From Aeoliella sp052161615 (lineage in GTDB: Bacteria > Planctomycetota > Planctomycetia > Pirellulales > Lacipirellulaceae), in assembly GCF_052161615.1 (NCBI RefSeq), contig NZ_CP197417.1:930001-994000 (forward strand): a stretch of DNA of 64,000 nucleotides, given 5' to 3'. The notes under the pieces were generated by a model, which made no database searches, had not been told where the DNA came from, and saw nothing but the letters and a program-made list of their open reading frames with translations. Within the stretch, counting starts at the first letter, position 1. Each line of letters begins with the position of its first letter. Positions 17,614 to 26,590 of the stretch are shown in pieces. A program made the translations under genes and the position numbers.

Positions 17614-18981
17614 ATGTTTTCTGAATACTCACCATGGCTGTTTGCCTCCGGCGCCGCAATTGGTTCGCTGCTTGCCGCGTTCTGGACGCACGTTCGCAGT
17701 GCGTACCAAGTGCTGGCAAGCCGCGTGTTGATGTCGGTGACGCTCGACGGCTATCAGGCCGAGGCGATGCTGTGTTACCTGCGTAGCCAGTTCACGGCGT
17801 CGACCTGGGGGCCACGCGCGTACGTGGGTTGGATGTTGTACGTCCAGCCGAAACGTCGCGTGCAGATTGTCTCGATGGAAGTCACTCCGCCAGCCGGTCG
17901 TATTTATTGGCAAGGTTGGCGAGCGCTGTGGGTTACCTCCGGACGAAGCTCCGAGATATCGCTCGAAGATGGCGTGAACTCGAGCGACTACGACCAGCGC
18001 AGCCTGTCGGTCACCTACCTTCGCGGCATGTTCGATCCCGAACGACTAGTGATTGACGCCACCGAGTATTTCAATCGCCAAGTGCACGAGAACTGCGAGG
18101 CGGAAGGTCGACACTACGTGAAACACGTCTTCGGTTCGGCGGGGCGGATGCGGTTTCCGGGCCAGCAGCAGGGACATCCTAGCATGAACGCCGCGCACGG
18201 CGACCTCCGGCGATGCTTGCAGTACCGTCCACTGGGGTACGAGTTCCATCAACTCGGCACACCCCGACGCAAGGGCCGCCGCGCGGTCGATCGGCTGGCA
18301 CTCGATGAAAGCGGTCAGGAGCTTGTGATCGATGCCGAGCGCTGGCTCGCGAGCGAAGAGTGGCACCGCGAGCGCGACCTTCCTTGGCGACGAGGTTGGC
18401 TGCTGTATGGCGAGCCAGGCACCGGCAAGACCGCGTTCGCGCGAGCGATTGCCGAGGACCTGGACCTGCCGGTCTTCTCGTTCGACCTCGCCAGCTTGTA
18501 CAACGACGAGCTGCAAACTGAGTGGTCGAGCATGCTGACCGAAGTCCCTTGCATGGCACTCCTCGAAGACATCGACGCGGTGTTTCACGGCCGCGAGAAC
18601 GTCGTCGCCGGCGAGAAGGGCGGGCTCACGTTCGACTGCCTGCTGAACTGCCTGGACGGTGTCCAGCGTGCGGATGGATTGCTGCTGGTGATTACTACGA
18701 ATCACTTGGAACGAATCGATCCCGCGCTCGGCGTTCCGGTTAACGGCCGATCGAGCCGACCAGGTCGAGTGGACCGCGTGGTCGAGTTTTCGTCGCTCAA
18801 TGACGAAGGTCGCCGCCACCTGGCAGCAAGCGTCTTGCCAGACGCCCCAGAACTCTGGGACCTGCTGGTGGAGCAAGGCCAAGGCGACACCGGCGCGCAG
18901 TTCCAAGACCGCTGTGCTCAGCTCGCACTGGCACTGGAGTTCGGCGATCGTGAGAAGCTGGCGGAGTGTTTGGTGGAGTGA
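17614..18981 (+). CDS. BCS1-like membrane AAA ATPase
   Basis: The 455-residue product has an N-terminal membrane segment (WLFASGAAIGSLLAAFW), a BCS1-N-like middle part and an AAA domain: Walker A GEPGTGKTAFARA near residue 270, Walker B MALLEDIDAVF near 315, sensor VITTNHLERID and the arginine-finger motif RPGRVDRVVEF. BCS1 relatives move folded proteins or remodel membrane complexes. Between ERIDPAL and RPGRVD there are nine extra residues (GVPVNGRSS) not usual in the family. The start is ATG at 17614; the frame is open far upstream to 14377, but this is antisense to two clear genes. Confidence 0.88.
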   Translation: MFSEYSPWLFASGAAIGSLLAAFWTHVRSAYQVLASRVLMSVTLDGYQAEAMLCYLRSQFTASTWGPRAYVGWMLYVQPKRRVQIVSMEVTPPAGRIYWQGWRALWVTSGRSSEISLEDGVNSSDYDQRSLSVTYLRGMFDPERLVIDATEYFNRQVHENCEAEGRHYVKHVFGSAGRMRFPGQQQGHPSMNAAHGDLRRCLQYRPLGYEFHQLGTPRRKGRRAVDRLALDESGQELVIDAERWLASEEWHRERDLPWRRGWLLYGEPGTGKTAFARAIAEDLDLPVFSFDLASLYNDELQTEWSSMLTEVPCMALLEDIDAVFHGRENVVAGEKGGLTFDCLLNCLDGVQRADGLLLVITTNHLERIDPALGVPVNGRSSRPGRVDRVVEFSSLNDEGRRHLAASVLPDAPELWDLLVEQGQGDTGAQFQDRCAQLALALEFGDREKLAECLVE

Positions 18982-19068
18982 ATTGAGCCGCGAACTAAGA
19001 TCAATGACCAAAGGAGGGGCGTCCATTTCCCTTCCCTGGTCATTGGGTACTTGGTCATTCGTCATTCG

Positions 19069-19917
19069 CTACGCGTGCGCCCGGCTCCACGCGTCGATAT
19101 CCAGCGGCGTGTCGTCTTCGCGGTTCATGGTGGGTAGCACTTGGTTAATGAGCACCGAGGTGTCGCACAGGTCGGCGACCGAGTCGACGACCAAGTCGGG
19201 CTGGTAGGCGTAACGCTCCAGGTCTTCACGCTTGGTGCCGCCCGACAGAACGAGCACGGTGCGGTAACCCATTTGCACGCCGCCGAGGATGTCGGTTTCC
19301 ATGGTGTCGCCGACCATGATGGTCTCGCTGGTGGCCATGCCGAGTTCCTTGCGAGCTTGCCGCATCATTACGGGGCTGGGCTTGCCGACGCTGAAGGCTT
19401 TGACGCCGGTGGCCTCTTCAATGAGTTTCACAATGGCGCCGCAACCAGGGCGAGTGCCATTCTTCGTTGGGCAGTTGGGGTCGAGATTCGTGGCGATCAG
19501 TTTCGCGCCGTCGAGCACCATTTGCACGGCCGCTTCGAGCATTTCGAAACTAAGTGTGCGACCTTCGCCGACCACCACGTAGTCGGGATTGCGATCGACC
19601 ACGGCGTAACCATTCTTATGCAAAGCGGTTTGCAAGCCACCTTCCCCTATCACGTACGCGGTGCCTCCTGGCTGCTGCCGCGCCAGGAACCGCGCGGTGG
19701 CCATCGCGCACGTGAAGATGTGTCTCTCAGTAACCGGGATGCCCATTCGCTCGAGCTTCATCGCCACATCACGTCGGGTGCGCTGGCTGTTGTTCGTCAA
19801 GAACATGAACGGGATTTCGCACCGCTCGAGCGTCGCGATGAACTCGCGCGCACCGGGAATGAGTTCACTCGAACGGTAGATCACGCCGTCCATGTCAATC
19901 AAGAATCCTTTTTTCAT
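19069..19917 (-). CDS. HAD-IIA phosphatase (NagD / 4-nitrophenylphosphatase type)
   Basis: This is a cytoplasmic phosphatase of 282 residues. Motif I FLIDMDGVIYRSS has the nucleophilic Asp and the DMDGVxY pattern of subclass IIA; motif II is FLTNNSQRT, the cap contains GCGAIVKLIEEATG, then VGKPSPVMM (motif III Lys) and MVGDTMETDILGG (motif IV). Family members dephosphorylate nucleotides or sugar phosphates, often as housekeeping clean-up. The substrate is unknown. No operon partner is seen; it ends close to the BCS1-like gene on the opposite strand. Confidence 0.9.
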   Translation of the reverse strand: MKKGFLIDMDGVIYRSSELIPGAREFIATLERCEIPFMFLTNNSQRTRRDVAMKLERMGIPVTERHIFTCAMATARFLARQQPGGTAYVIGEGGLQTALHKNGYAVVDRNPDYVVVGEGRTLSFEMLEAAVQMVLDGAKLIATNLDPNCPTKNGTRPGCGAIVKLIEEATGVKAFSVGKPSPVMMRQARKELGMATSETIMVGDTMETDILGGVQMGYRTVLVLSGGTKREDLERYAYQPDLVVDSVADLCDTSVLINQVLPTMNREDDTPLDIDAWSRAHA

Positions 19918-20292
19918 CGTCGCATTCCGCAGAGGGTATAGGTGGGACCGGCATCACGCGCGCTCAAAGAGCGCGGTGGACGTTGTGCCGGCAGGTTGTT
20001 GGTGGGAATGGCGACCAACGCAATCGATGTGCCAAGTCGCACGCCTTCGCGGATTACCGGGCGAAACTTAACCGAAAAAGCTCGGAAGTTCGTGAAAACC
20101 AAGCGTTTCTAGGCAACAGGGAAACTTGTCCGCATTGGGTCGACAAATCGGCTGCCTAGTTGTTGGGCAGAAATGCTGAGATTTCTTCGCGGCGTGCTGG
20201 CATTTGGCGTCGCGTTTGCTCCGCAGTTTGCAGAATTATAAGGCAGAACGATAAGATCGAATTGACCACTTCTTTTTGCAAAGGAGCAACCC

Positions 20293-21303
20293 ATGCCCGC
20301 AACCTCCGACCGTCGCCAGTTCCTTCGCACCGGCGTCACTTCTGCTGCGCTCGTGGCGCTCGCGAGCGAAGTGTTCGCTCAGCAGCGCGACGATGCCAGT
20401 GGCATGCCGCGTCGGCCGCTCGGTAAGACGGGGCCGCAGGTGTCGATCGTCGGACTCGGCGGGCATCACATTGGCCAGATGGCGAAACGCGATGGCGAGC
20501 CCGCAGCGATTGGCTTGATGCACCGGGCGCTCGACGAAGGTCTAAATTTCTTTGACAACGCCTGGGACTACCACGATGGCTATAGCGAAGAGCTGATGGG
20601 CAAGGCGATTCACGATCGTCGCGACAAAGTATTTTTGATGACCAAGGTGTGCGATCGCGACTATGAGGGTGCGAAGAAGCACCTCGACGAAAGTCTCAAA
20701 CGCCTGCAGACCGACGTGATCGACCTGTGGCAGTTCCACGAGATGGTTTACGACAACGATCCTGACTGGGTATTCGAGCGTGGTGGCATTCGCGCAGCAC
20801 GCGAAGCGGTGAAGGCTGGCAAGGTGCGCTACATCGGCTTCACCGGTCACAAAGATCCGAGCATCCACCTGAAAATGCTCGGCAAGCCCCAGCCGTGGAC
20901 ATCGTCGCAAATGCCAATCAATGTTTGCGACTATTTTTTCCGTAGCTTCCTGCACGACGTGGTTCCCCAGTGCGTGGGGCAAGGAGTCGGCGTGATTGGT
21001 ATGAAAGTGATGGGAGGTGGCACCGGAAACATTCCAAGCAAGACCGAAGCAACTCACGCCGAGTGCCTGCGGTTCGCGCTGTCGCAACCGGTGAGTACGG
21101 TAGTCACCGGCATGACGAGCGACCGGGATCTCGATCAAGCCCTGGACATCGCGCGGAACTTTAAGCCACTGTCGGAGGCCGAGCTCTCCACGCTGCTAGC
21201 CAAGGTTGAAGAAGTCGCGGGCGATGGACGGCTGGAGTTGTTCAAGACGGCCAAGGACTTCGATGGTCCGTACCATCGGAAGCAGCATGGGTTTGCGACT
21301 TAG
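20293..21303 (+). CDS. Tat-exported aldo/keto reductase
   Basis: A twin-arginine signal (SDRRQFLRTGVTSAALVALA) precedes an aldo/keto reductase barrel of about 300 residues. FFDNAWDYHDGYSEELMG gives the catalytic Asp and Tyr, FLMTKVCDRD the Lys and DLWQFHEM the His position; IGFTGHKDP and GVIGMKVMGGG complete the strands near the NADP site. Tat export implies folding with cofactor before transport. ATG at 20293 follows AAAGGAG at nine bases. Planctomycetes have many such exported oxidoreductases; the substrate is unknown. Confidence 0.9.
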   Translation: MPATSDRRQFLRTGVTSAALVALASEVFAQQRDDASGMPRRPLGKTGPQVSIVGLGGHHIGQMAKRDGEPAAIGLMHRALDEGLNFFDNAWDYHDGYSEELMGKAIHDRRDKVFLMTKVCDRDYEGAKKHLDESLKRLQTDVIDLWQFHEMVYDNDPDWVFERGGIRAAREAVKAGKVRYIGFTGHKDPSIHLKMLGKPQPWTSSQMPINVCDYFFRSFLHDVVPQCVGQGVGVIGMKVMGGGTGNIPSKTEATHAECLRFALSQPVSTVVTGMTSDRDLDQALDIARNFKPLSEAELSTLLAKVEEVAGDGRLELFKTAKDFDGPYHRKQHGFAT

Positions 21304-21315
21304 AGGTTTGCAGAA

Positions 21316-23634
21316 TTACGACCGGCGAATCTGTCGCGTTGCAAGTAGCAGGCACGCACCGGCTACGAGCAACATGGCAGAAGGCTCGGGCACCCTCGCG
21401 GTCGCGACCGATGTGTTTGCGATCACCGTGCCGAAGTTCTGCTTCCACACTTGATAGTCTCCCGCGTCGACGACGCCATTCCCATTCGCATCCGCGGGTG
21501 GGAAGTCGCCGGATGTGCCGAGCGCATCTCGCCACACGGAGTAGTCGGACAGGTTTACCAGCCCATCGCCATTGAAGTCGCCTGCAGCTGCCGAAGGGGA
21601 CGCGAAGAAATCGGCCGCGGTACCCAGCCACAGGTTGCTGACCGTAAAGCTCCCCTCGTACAAACTCTGCAAACGAACGTCGGCGATGAGCGGATTGAAT
21701 CCATTGCTGCTTGTGGTGGTGAGGTTCCACTGAAAGTCCTCAGCGGCGAAGTTGCCAATGCTGGCTCCCGCTGGCAGCAGCGATACGGAGAGGGTGTTCG
21801 CTCCAGCGCCGTTGCCCTGGATTCGGCCAATTAGCAGGTACGTTGTGTTGGGGGCGAAGCCTGCTGCGGTGACATCCCCTCCTGTGGTATCGGCTTGGCT
21901 GCGAATCGAAACCTGTTGCTGCTGTCCCAGGAAAGCAACATCGAACTGGTTGCTGCCTGCGGCGTCCACGAATTCAATCGCTAGTACTCGATTAGGGGAC
22001 GTCAGTTGAGTGCTTAACAGCGAGGACGTGTTCTGCCGAACGAGCATGGTGAAATAACGCTCGTCGTGGCCGCCGAGGTCGATGGGCGATTCGAGCGGCA
22101 CGTTCAACGTGCGGGGGGCGGTGTTGAGCGTGTCGTACCGTTCGGCCGCGTTTTGATTGCGGAGGGTGATCGCCGAATTGCTATGCATCGCCGCCCCGAC
22201 ACCGCTGGCGCTAAAGGGCAAGTAGTTGGCAGCGTGCTGCGTGAAGTTGCCTGTCTCTTCAAGCTTGTCCTCGGAGTCACGGCCCACGAGCCATCGCCCG
22301 GCGACCCCACGACTGTCGGTGAATCGCTCGAACTCGCCCGTGTAGCTCAGGCGATCGGGGAGCGCAACGCCGAGTGCCGTGAATCGATCGGCCAGCCAGT
22401 CGGCATCGTCTTGACGCACAAAGCCATTGCCATCGTGATCACCTTTTTCCCAGTTGCCGCGGATGTAGAAATTCTCGAATCGAGCCGCCGTGTTCGTACC
22501 GGTCCAGCCCGGCACGGTGCCCATGCGGTCGGACAATCCGGTCGCGTCATCGGCGTCGACAACGCCATCGAGATTCAAATCGGGAACGTCCTGGGCGAAC
22601 ATCGCGTAGTGGTGCGCCACGCGGTGCAAGCTCATCTGGTTGGTGGCGTCGTAATGGAGTGTCCAGGACATGATGCCCGGCATATTGTGATCGAGGGCAA
22701 ACTGCACCTTGTCGCGAACTTGGTCACGACTCTCGATAGTCCACGTGCCGGTGCGGGTGGCGCCGTTGATATCGCCCACGGTGCCCGTGTACGTGCCGGC
22801 ATCGCTCGGCAGGTTCGGGGCAGCGGCGACGATGTTCTTGAGGCTCACCACCCCAGGTCCGTTGGTTCCCCAGGTGCCGATGCCGGGCACAATCTGTTCA
22901 TTGACGAACGCCTTTTCTGCCCCTTGGCCGGTGAGGTTGCGGTGCGAAGCGGCAAACGTCTCGTAGTCGAGATTGGTGCCGTCATCGGCCGGGTAGTGGT
23001 ATCCCATGAGGAAGAGCTGGTCGTAGGTCCGCGCGTCGAACGTTGGCGTGTCGTCCCAGTCGGAGTCGGCGTAACCGAAGTCGTCCACCGAGACTTCCCG
23101 CGACGGACCTAGAGCGGCCTTGAGGTCCTTGGCCAGTTGGGTGTAGTTCGCCCACTCGGTGTCGGTGCTCGGCCGTTCCCAGTCGAGATTGAACCCCGAC
23201 ATGTTATTGGCGTTCATCAAGTTGACGACGTTCGAGACGAAGTTGGCGCGGTTGGCGCTGTTGCCGACAATCGAGTTCCACACGTCGTCCACCGTGCCAC
23301 CCGAGACGGTGAACATGCTCATGTGAAGGCGGAAATCGTGCGTCGCCGCGTGCGCTTTGAGCTTACTGAGGTGTTGCGCCCCGGCCGAGGTGGTGACGAG
23401 GTTCCCATTGGCGGTTGGGCGGACACCTCCGAAGTAAATCACGTCCGACACGTGGTCGTAAACGCCGTCGGTCGAGAACGAGGTGACTTGGGATTGAGTG
23501 GTCCAGTCCGGCACAAAACCCCAGATACGAAACTCGGCCGCGTCCCAGGCCGAAACCGCGGTGGTGACCGCCGAGGTGTTCGTCGAACAGGCCAGAAGAA
23601 CGAACGCCGAAAGGGCAAAACGTGCGAACGACAT
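21316..23634 (-). CDS. GH18-like glycosidase with dockerin repeats and PEP-CTERM anchor
   Basis: The 772-residue product has a signal peptide (SFARFALSAFVLLACSTNTS), a glycoside hydrolase family 18 barrel with MSGFNLDWERP, which carries the DxxDxDxE-type Glu, and YDQLFLMGYHYPADD. Two dockerin-like calcium-loop stretches follow the barrel (VPDLNLDGVVDADDATGL; GDHDGNGFVRQDDADWL), then a lectin-like beta domain, another pair (GDFNGDGLVNLSDYSVWR, ADANGNGVVDAGDYQVW) and the sorting signal VPEPSAMLLVAGA...RRS. It is likely a surface chitinase or related enzyme. ATG at 23634 is chosen for the signal peptide over an upstream in-frame start. It converges with the aldo/keto reductase. Confidence 0.87.
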   Translation of the reverse strand: MSFARFALSAFVLLACSTNTSAVTTAVSAWDAAEFRIWGFVPDWTTQSQVTSFSTDGVYDHVSDVIYFGGVRPTANGNLVTTSAGAQHLSKLKAHAATHDFRLHMSMFTVSGGTVDDVWNSIVGNSANRANFVSNVVNLMNANNMSGFNLDWERPSTDTEWANYTQLAKDLKAALGPSREVSVDDFGYADSDWDDTPTFDARTYDQLFLMGYHYPADDGTNLDYETFAASHRNLTGQGAEKAFVNEQIVPGIGTWGTNGPGVVSLKNIVAAAPNLPSDAGTYTGTVGDINGATRTGTWTIESRDQVRDKVQFALDHNMPGIMSWTLHYDATNQMSLHRVAHHYAMFAQDVPDLNLDGVVDADDATGLSDRMGTVPGWTGTNTAARFENFYIRGNWEKGDHDGNGFVRQDDADWLADRFTALGVALPDRLSYTGEFERFTDSRGVAGRWLVGRDSEDKLEETGNFTQHAANYLPFSASGVGAAMHSNSAITLRNQNAAERYDTLNTAPRTLNVPLESPIDLGGHDERYFTMLVRQNTSSLLSTQLTSPNRVLAIEFVDAAGSNQFDVAFLGQQQQVSIRSQADTTGGDVTAAGFAPNTTYLLIGRIQGNGAGANTLSVSLLPAGASIGNFAAEDFQWNLTTTSSNGFNPLIADVRLQSLYEGSFTVSNLWLGTAADFFASPSAAAGDFNGDGLVNLSDYSVWRDALGTSGDFPPADANGNGVVDAGDYQVWKQNFGTVIANTSVATARVPEPSAMLLVAGACLLLATRQIRRS

Positions 23635-23749
23635 GTAGGCCAATCGAGGTGGAGGGGGCGGGTGAGTACCTCGTATTCTGCCCATGAATTGCAGACGGTG
23701 CAAACGCTAGGTAGCCGTCGCCGGGCTAGATTTGGCCCTGCAATTCACT

Positions 23750-24922
23750 TCAGCGCGGAGGCGAGAATGTTCTGCGCAAACCCGAGCACTTCGTCGTGCG
23801 AAACAACGCGATAGCGGCTATCGCGAAAACCATCAAACTGCCGGGTTCGGGGACCAGCGAACCTGTCGGCAAGGAACTTGCGTTGGCGCTTACCGCTCCG
23901 AAGTTCGTTTTCCACAATTCGTAATCCGCACTATCGACGCCGTTCAGTCCATCGCCGGCGCTAAAGATCAGCGACTCGTCCGTCGCGCCGAGGTTGTCAC
24001 GCCATACGGTATAGTCGGCGAGGTTGACGATGTTATCGCCATTGAAGTCGCCTAGGAGAGTTTCGGCGAAGACTGCATTGGTGTGTGCCACCACCAGTGG
24101 TATGGCGTTCTCCAACGTCACGTCAAACGAATGCCCTCCTTCAAGAATGGTAAGGGTGTGGTCGATGTCGGCCGCGGTAAGTTGGGCCGAGAAGTTTTGA
24201 TTCATCGTCCGGTCAAAAGCAGTGGTCCCAGTGATCAACTGAACGGACATGCCGGAAAGATCCTGTACGAAGTTCATCGGATTGTGGGCTGGCCAGTTAC
24301 TCGGATTGCTCGTGAAGATTTCCGTTCGGATGTCGTACCTTTGATCCTCGGGGAAAGAGCTTTGATCGCGCGGGTAATCGATCACCCCGATGATGGGCGA
24401 GACCGCGGAGAACTCATCGGCGTGAGTTTGCGCGTAGCGAACTGCACCGTAACCTCCCATCGACCAGCCCGTAATCGCCCGATGTTTCGGATTGCTGGAC
24501 AACTTGTAGAGGTTCTCGGCCACGGCAAACGTTTCTTCAAGGTAGGTGCCGTAGTCCCCATAGGGCGAGTCTATCCACCAGCTTCTATCGCCGTCGGGAA
24601 GGATCGTGACGTAGTTGCCCGCCTTGAGAGCATCACGCTTGCTTTGCACATCCACTAGCGAACGCTCATGACGCCCACTGCCGTGAAGAAAAAACAAGAC
24701 GGGCCAGTCATCGATAGCCGCATCGTAATTCTGGGGAAGGACCACGGTGAAGCTTTTGTCTTGCTCCAGCACCGTACTGCGAAACGTCACCATTTGCACA
24801 CGGTTGTACAAAGTCTGAACAACCGGATCGTCGGCGAAGCTCCGTTTACTGGGGGCGCACGCGAACAACGCAGCCACCAACAGCTTGGCGATGAGGAGGG
24901 CGGTAATAACTGAAGGCCTCAT
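23750..24922 (-). CDS. Secreted esterase-D-like alpha/beta hydrolase, dockerin and PEP-CTERM
   Basis: After a signal peptide (VITALLIAKLLVAALFACA) comes an alpha/beta hydrolase of the esterase D/tributyrin esterase type: WPVLFFLHGSGRHERSL (oxyanion region), ITGWSMGGYGAV (nucleophile Ser in GWSMGG) and GGHSFDVTLENAI (His). Residues from about 310 form dockerin-like loops (GDFNGDNIVNLADYTVWR) and the end is VPEPGSLMVFAIAAIALF plus a basic tail, the exosortase sorting signal. The start region overlaps the end of the upstream gene by 77 bases in another frame. It is the last gene of a four-gene string that begins at 27403. Confidence 0.85.
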   Translation of the reverse strand: MRPSVITALLIAKLLVAALFACAPSKRSFADDPVVQTLYNRVQMVTFRSTVLEQDKSFTVVLPQNYDAAIDDWPVLFFLHGSGRHERSLVDVQSKRDALKAGNYVTILPDGDRSWWIDSPYGDYGTYLEETFAVAENLYKLSSNPKHRAITGWSMGGYGAVRYAQTHADEFSAVSPIIGVIDYPRDQSSFPEDQRYDIRTEIFTSNPSNWPAHNPMNFVQDLSGMSVQLITGTTAFDRTMNQNFSAQLTAADIDHTLTILEGGHSFDVTLENAIPLVVAHTNAVFAETLLGDFNGDNIVNLADYTVWRDNLGATDESLIFSAGDGLNGVDSADYELWKTNFGAVSANASSLPTGSLVPEPGSLMVFAIAAIALFRTTKCSGLRRTFSPPR

Positions 24923-25934
24923 TGCAGGCTCGTTTAGGTTGGCCGGGACCGGGGATTGGGGTTCGTCTACGGTTGGCTCGGGTTCCAAACAAGAGGAGCA
25001 ACGCGGCGAGACTGATCGCCGAACGGGGCTCTGGGATCTTCATTGTATACACAGGTATGCCTTTTGGCGAGCCGAAATTTGCCCTCCAAAGATCGTAATC
25101 CCCGCTGTCCACACCGTTCTGTCCATCGCCTGCGCTACCGATAAGCGACTCATCCGCCGCGCCAAGGTTGTCACGCCACACCGTGTAGTCGGCCAGGCTC
25201 ACAATGCCATCGCCATTGAAGTCGCCGGGCTGAATCGAAAGGGCGGCCTCGTTGATCTCCGTCGCGGCTTCGAGTAGTTGGTCCGATGTTAAGCTGTTTG
25301 GCAGGACCACGAGAAACGGGTCCGACGGTTCGTAGGCCGGCGAAGTGAGGCGGGCGAAGAAGGCGTAGGCACCGCTCTGACCGGCGGACGCCGAGGCGTT
25401 CTGAACGATGTAGTAAAGCGAATGAACGTGCTCGCCCAGGTCGTCGGCGAATGGCTCCATGAACTGGAGAGAACCGGGGGCATCGCCAAACTCAGTGACG
25501 GTCCGATCGCCGAAGCCACGCGCCGATACGAGTTGCAGTTGCTGGCCCGTGGGGACGCTCGCAATCGCACTCGTCGATGCCGACCAGTACCAGAGCCATC
25601 GCTCAGGAGAACCCTCGAGCGATCGATCGGGACGCGAGATCGGTTCGATCCACAGTCCCGAACCCGGTGTGACGTTCGTGACATCGAACCCGGGGAGATC
25701 GGTAAAGAGGCGGTTGCTGGTGATTGCGAACAGCGCGGCGTCGGGATGCGCGTCGGCGAACACTTCGCCAGCGAAGCCAATGGGGTTCGTGACGTTACCG
25801 GTGACGACTAGCTTTCCGGTGGAGCCATCGACGTGCGCCGGTGAGCCATGTCCCCACGCGATGTTGGGGAGTAGGTTGGCGAGCAGAAGCAAAGCTATTG
25901 CGGCTTGGCAAAGTTGAAAGGTTGTTCGATCCAT
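24846..25934 (-). CDS. PEP-CTERM surface protein with dockerin repeats
   Basis: The 362-residue product has a signal peptide (AAIALLLLANLLPNIAWG) whose removal would expose His-Gly. The body has no known fold; HVHSLYYIVQN and AYAFFARLTSP recall the His-containing strand of choice-of-anchor M surface proteins, a weak match. GDFNGDGIVSLADYTVWR and the second loop GVDSGDYDLWRANFG precede IPEPRSAISLAALLLLFGTRANRR. Sorting signals normally end there, but the frame continues about 38 residues (PIPGPG...RVRP), overlapping the esterase start. The first 40 bases overlap the DUF1559 gene stop. Confidence 0.75.
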   Translation of the reverse strand: MDRTTFQLCQAAIALLLLANLLPNIAWGHGSPAHVDGSTGKLVVTGNVTNPIGFAGEVFADAHPDAALFAITSNRLFTDLPGFDVTNVTPGSGLWIEPISRPDRSLEGSPERWLWYWSASTSAIASVPTGQQLQLVSARGFGDRTVTEFGDAPGSLQFMEPFADDLGEHVHSLYYIVQNASASAGQSGAYAFFARLTSPAYEPSDPFLVVLPNSLTSDQLLEAATEINEAALSIQPGDFNGDGIVSLADYTVWRDNLGAADESLIGSAGDGQNGVDSGDYDLWRANFGSPKGIPVYTMKIPEPRSAISLAALLLLFGTRANRRRTPIPGPGQPKRACNEAFSYYRPPHRQAVGGCVVRVRPQ

Positions 25935-26587
25935 ACTTGTACCTGCTGATCGGAGATAGCGTCGACGTGTCCGTCGACGTAGAGATAGTGGGAAGTGTTC
26001 GCGTGTCGCTCGGTCGAGATATCTCGGTGAACGAGCGATTCGACCAGTCCGAAAGAAATGGCCGACGGGGTGAACCAGCCACTCGCGTGGGCGTGGTCGT
26101 ACTGGTTGCGGACGTCGTTGTGCGACGTGCTGGGATCGGCGATCTCAAACACCGCGATGGTTTGCGAGGTGCTCGAGAGCTTGTTGATGTTTCGCACTCG
26201 TCCCTGCACCTTGCCGGCGAGGTAGTCGTTGATCACGTAGCTAGTGAGTCGATGACGTAGCCGGTCGCCGCCGAACAAATCGCTCGGACAGACGCGGATC
26301 TCGTCGACGCTCTCTAGGTGCGGCGCCAGCGTGAAGATCCACGATGGTGAATCCTCGGCGTACACGCCCCCTGAGCCGGCATGATCGAGCTCGGGGAACT
26401 CGCCATCGTGCAGGTTGCCGAACTGATGGATCGCGATGCCAATTTGCCGCAGGTTGTTCTTGCACGAGGCAGAGCGCGCGGACGACCGCGCGCTCTGCAC
26501 TGCAGGCAAAAGCAAACCAACGAGCACGGCAATGATGGCAATCACAACCAGCAGCTCTACCAGCGTAAAGCCTGGTTTGCGAAGCAT
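25895..26587 (-). CDS. DUF1559 pseudopilin-like protein
   Basis: The N-terminus PGFTLVELLVVIAIIAVLVG is a type IV pilin-like prepilin peptidase site and hydrophobic helix. SARSSARSASCKNNLRQIG is the conserved DUF1559 block, and the C-terminal YLYVDGHVDAIS is the H-x-DG region of this planctomycete family. Its 230 residues are shorter than the usual 300 or so. It is packed between two PEP-CTERM genes, three bases after one and overlapping the other by 40 bases, so the products are made together. The function of DUF1559 proteins is not established. Confidence 0.88.
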   Translation of the reverse strand: MLRKPGFTLVELLVVIAIIAVLVGLLLPAVQSARSSARSASCKNNLRQIGIAIHQFGNLHDGEFPELDHAGSGGVYAEDSPSWIFTLAPHLESVDEIRVCPSDLFGGDRLRHRLTSYVINDYLAGKVQGRVRNINKLSSTSQTIAVFEIADPSTSHNDVRNQYDHAHASGWFTPSAISFGLVESLVHRDISTERHANTSHYLYVDGHVDAISDQQVQVWIEQPFNFAKPQ

Positions 26588-26590
26588 CGT

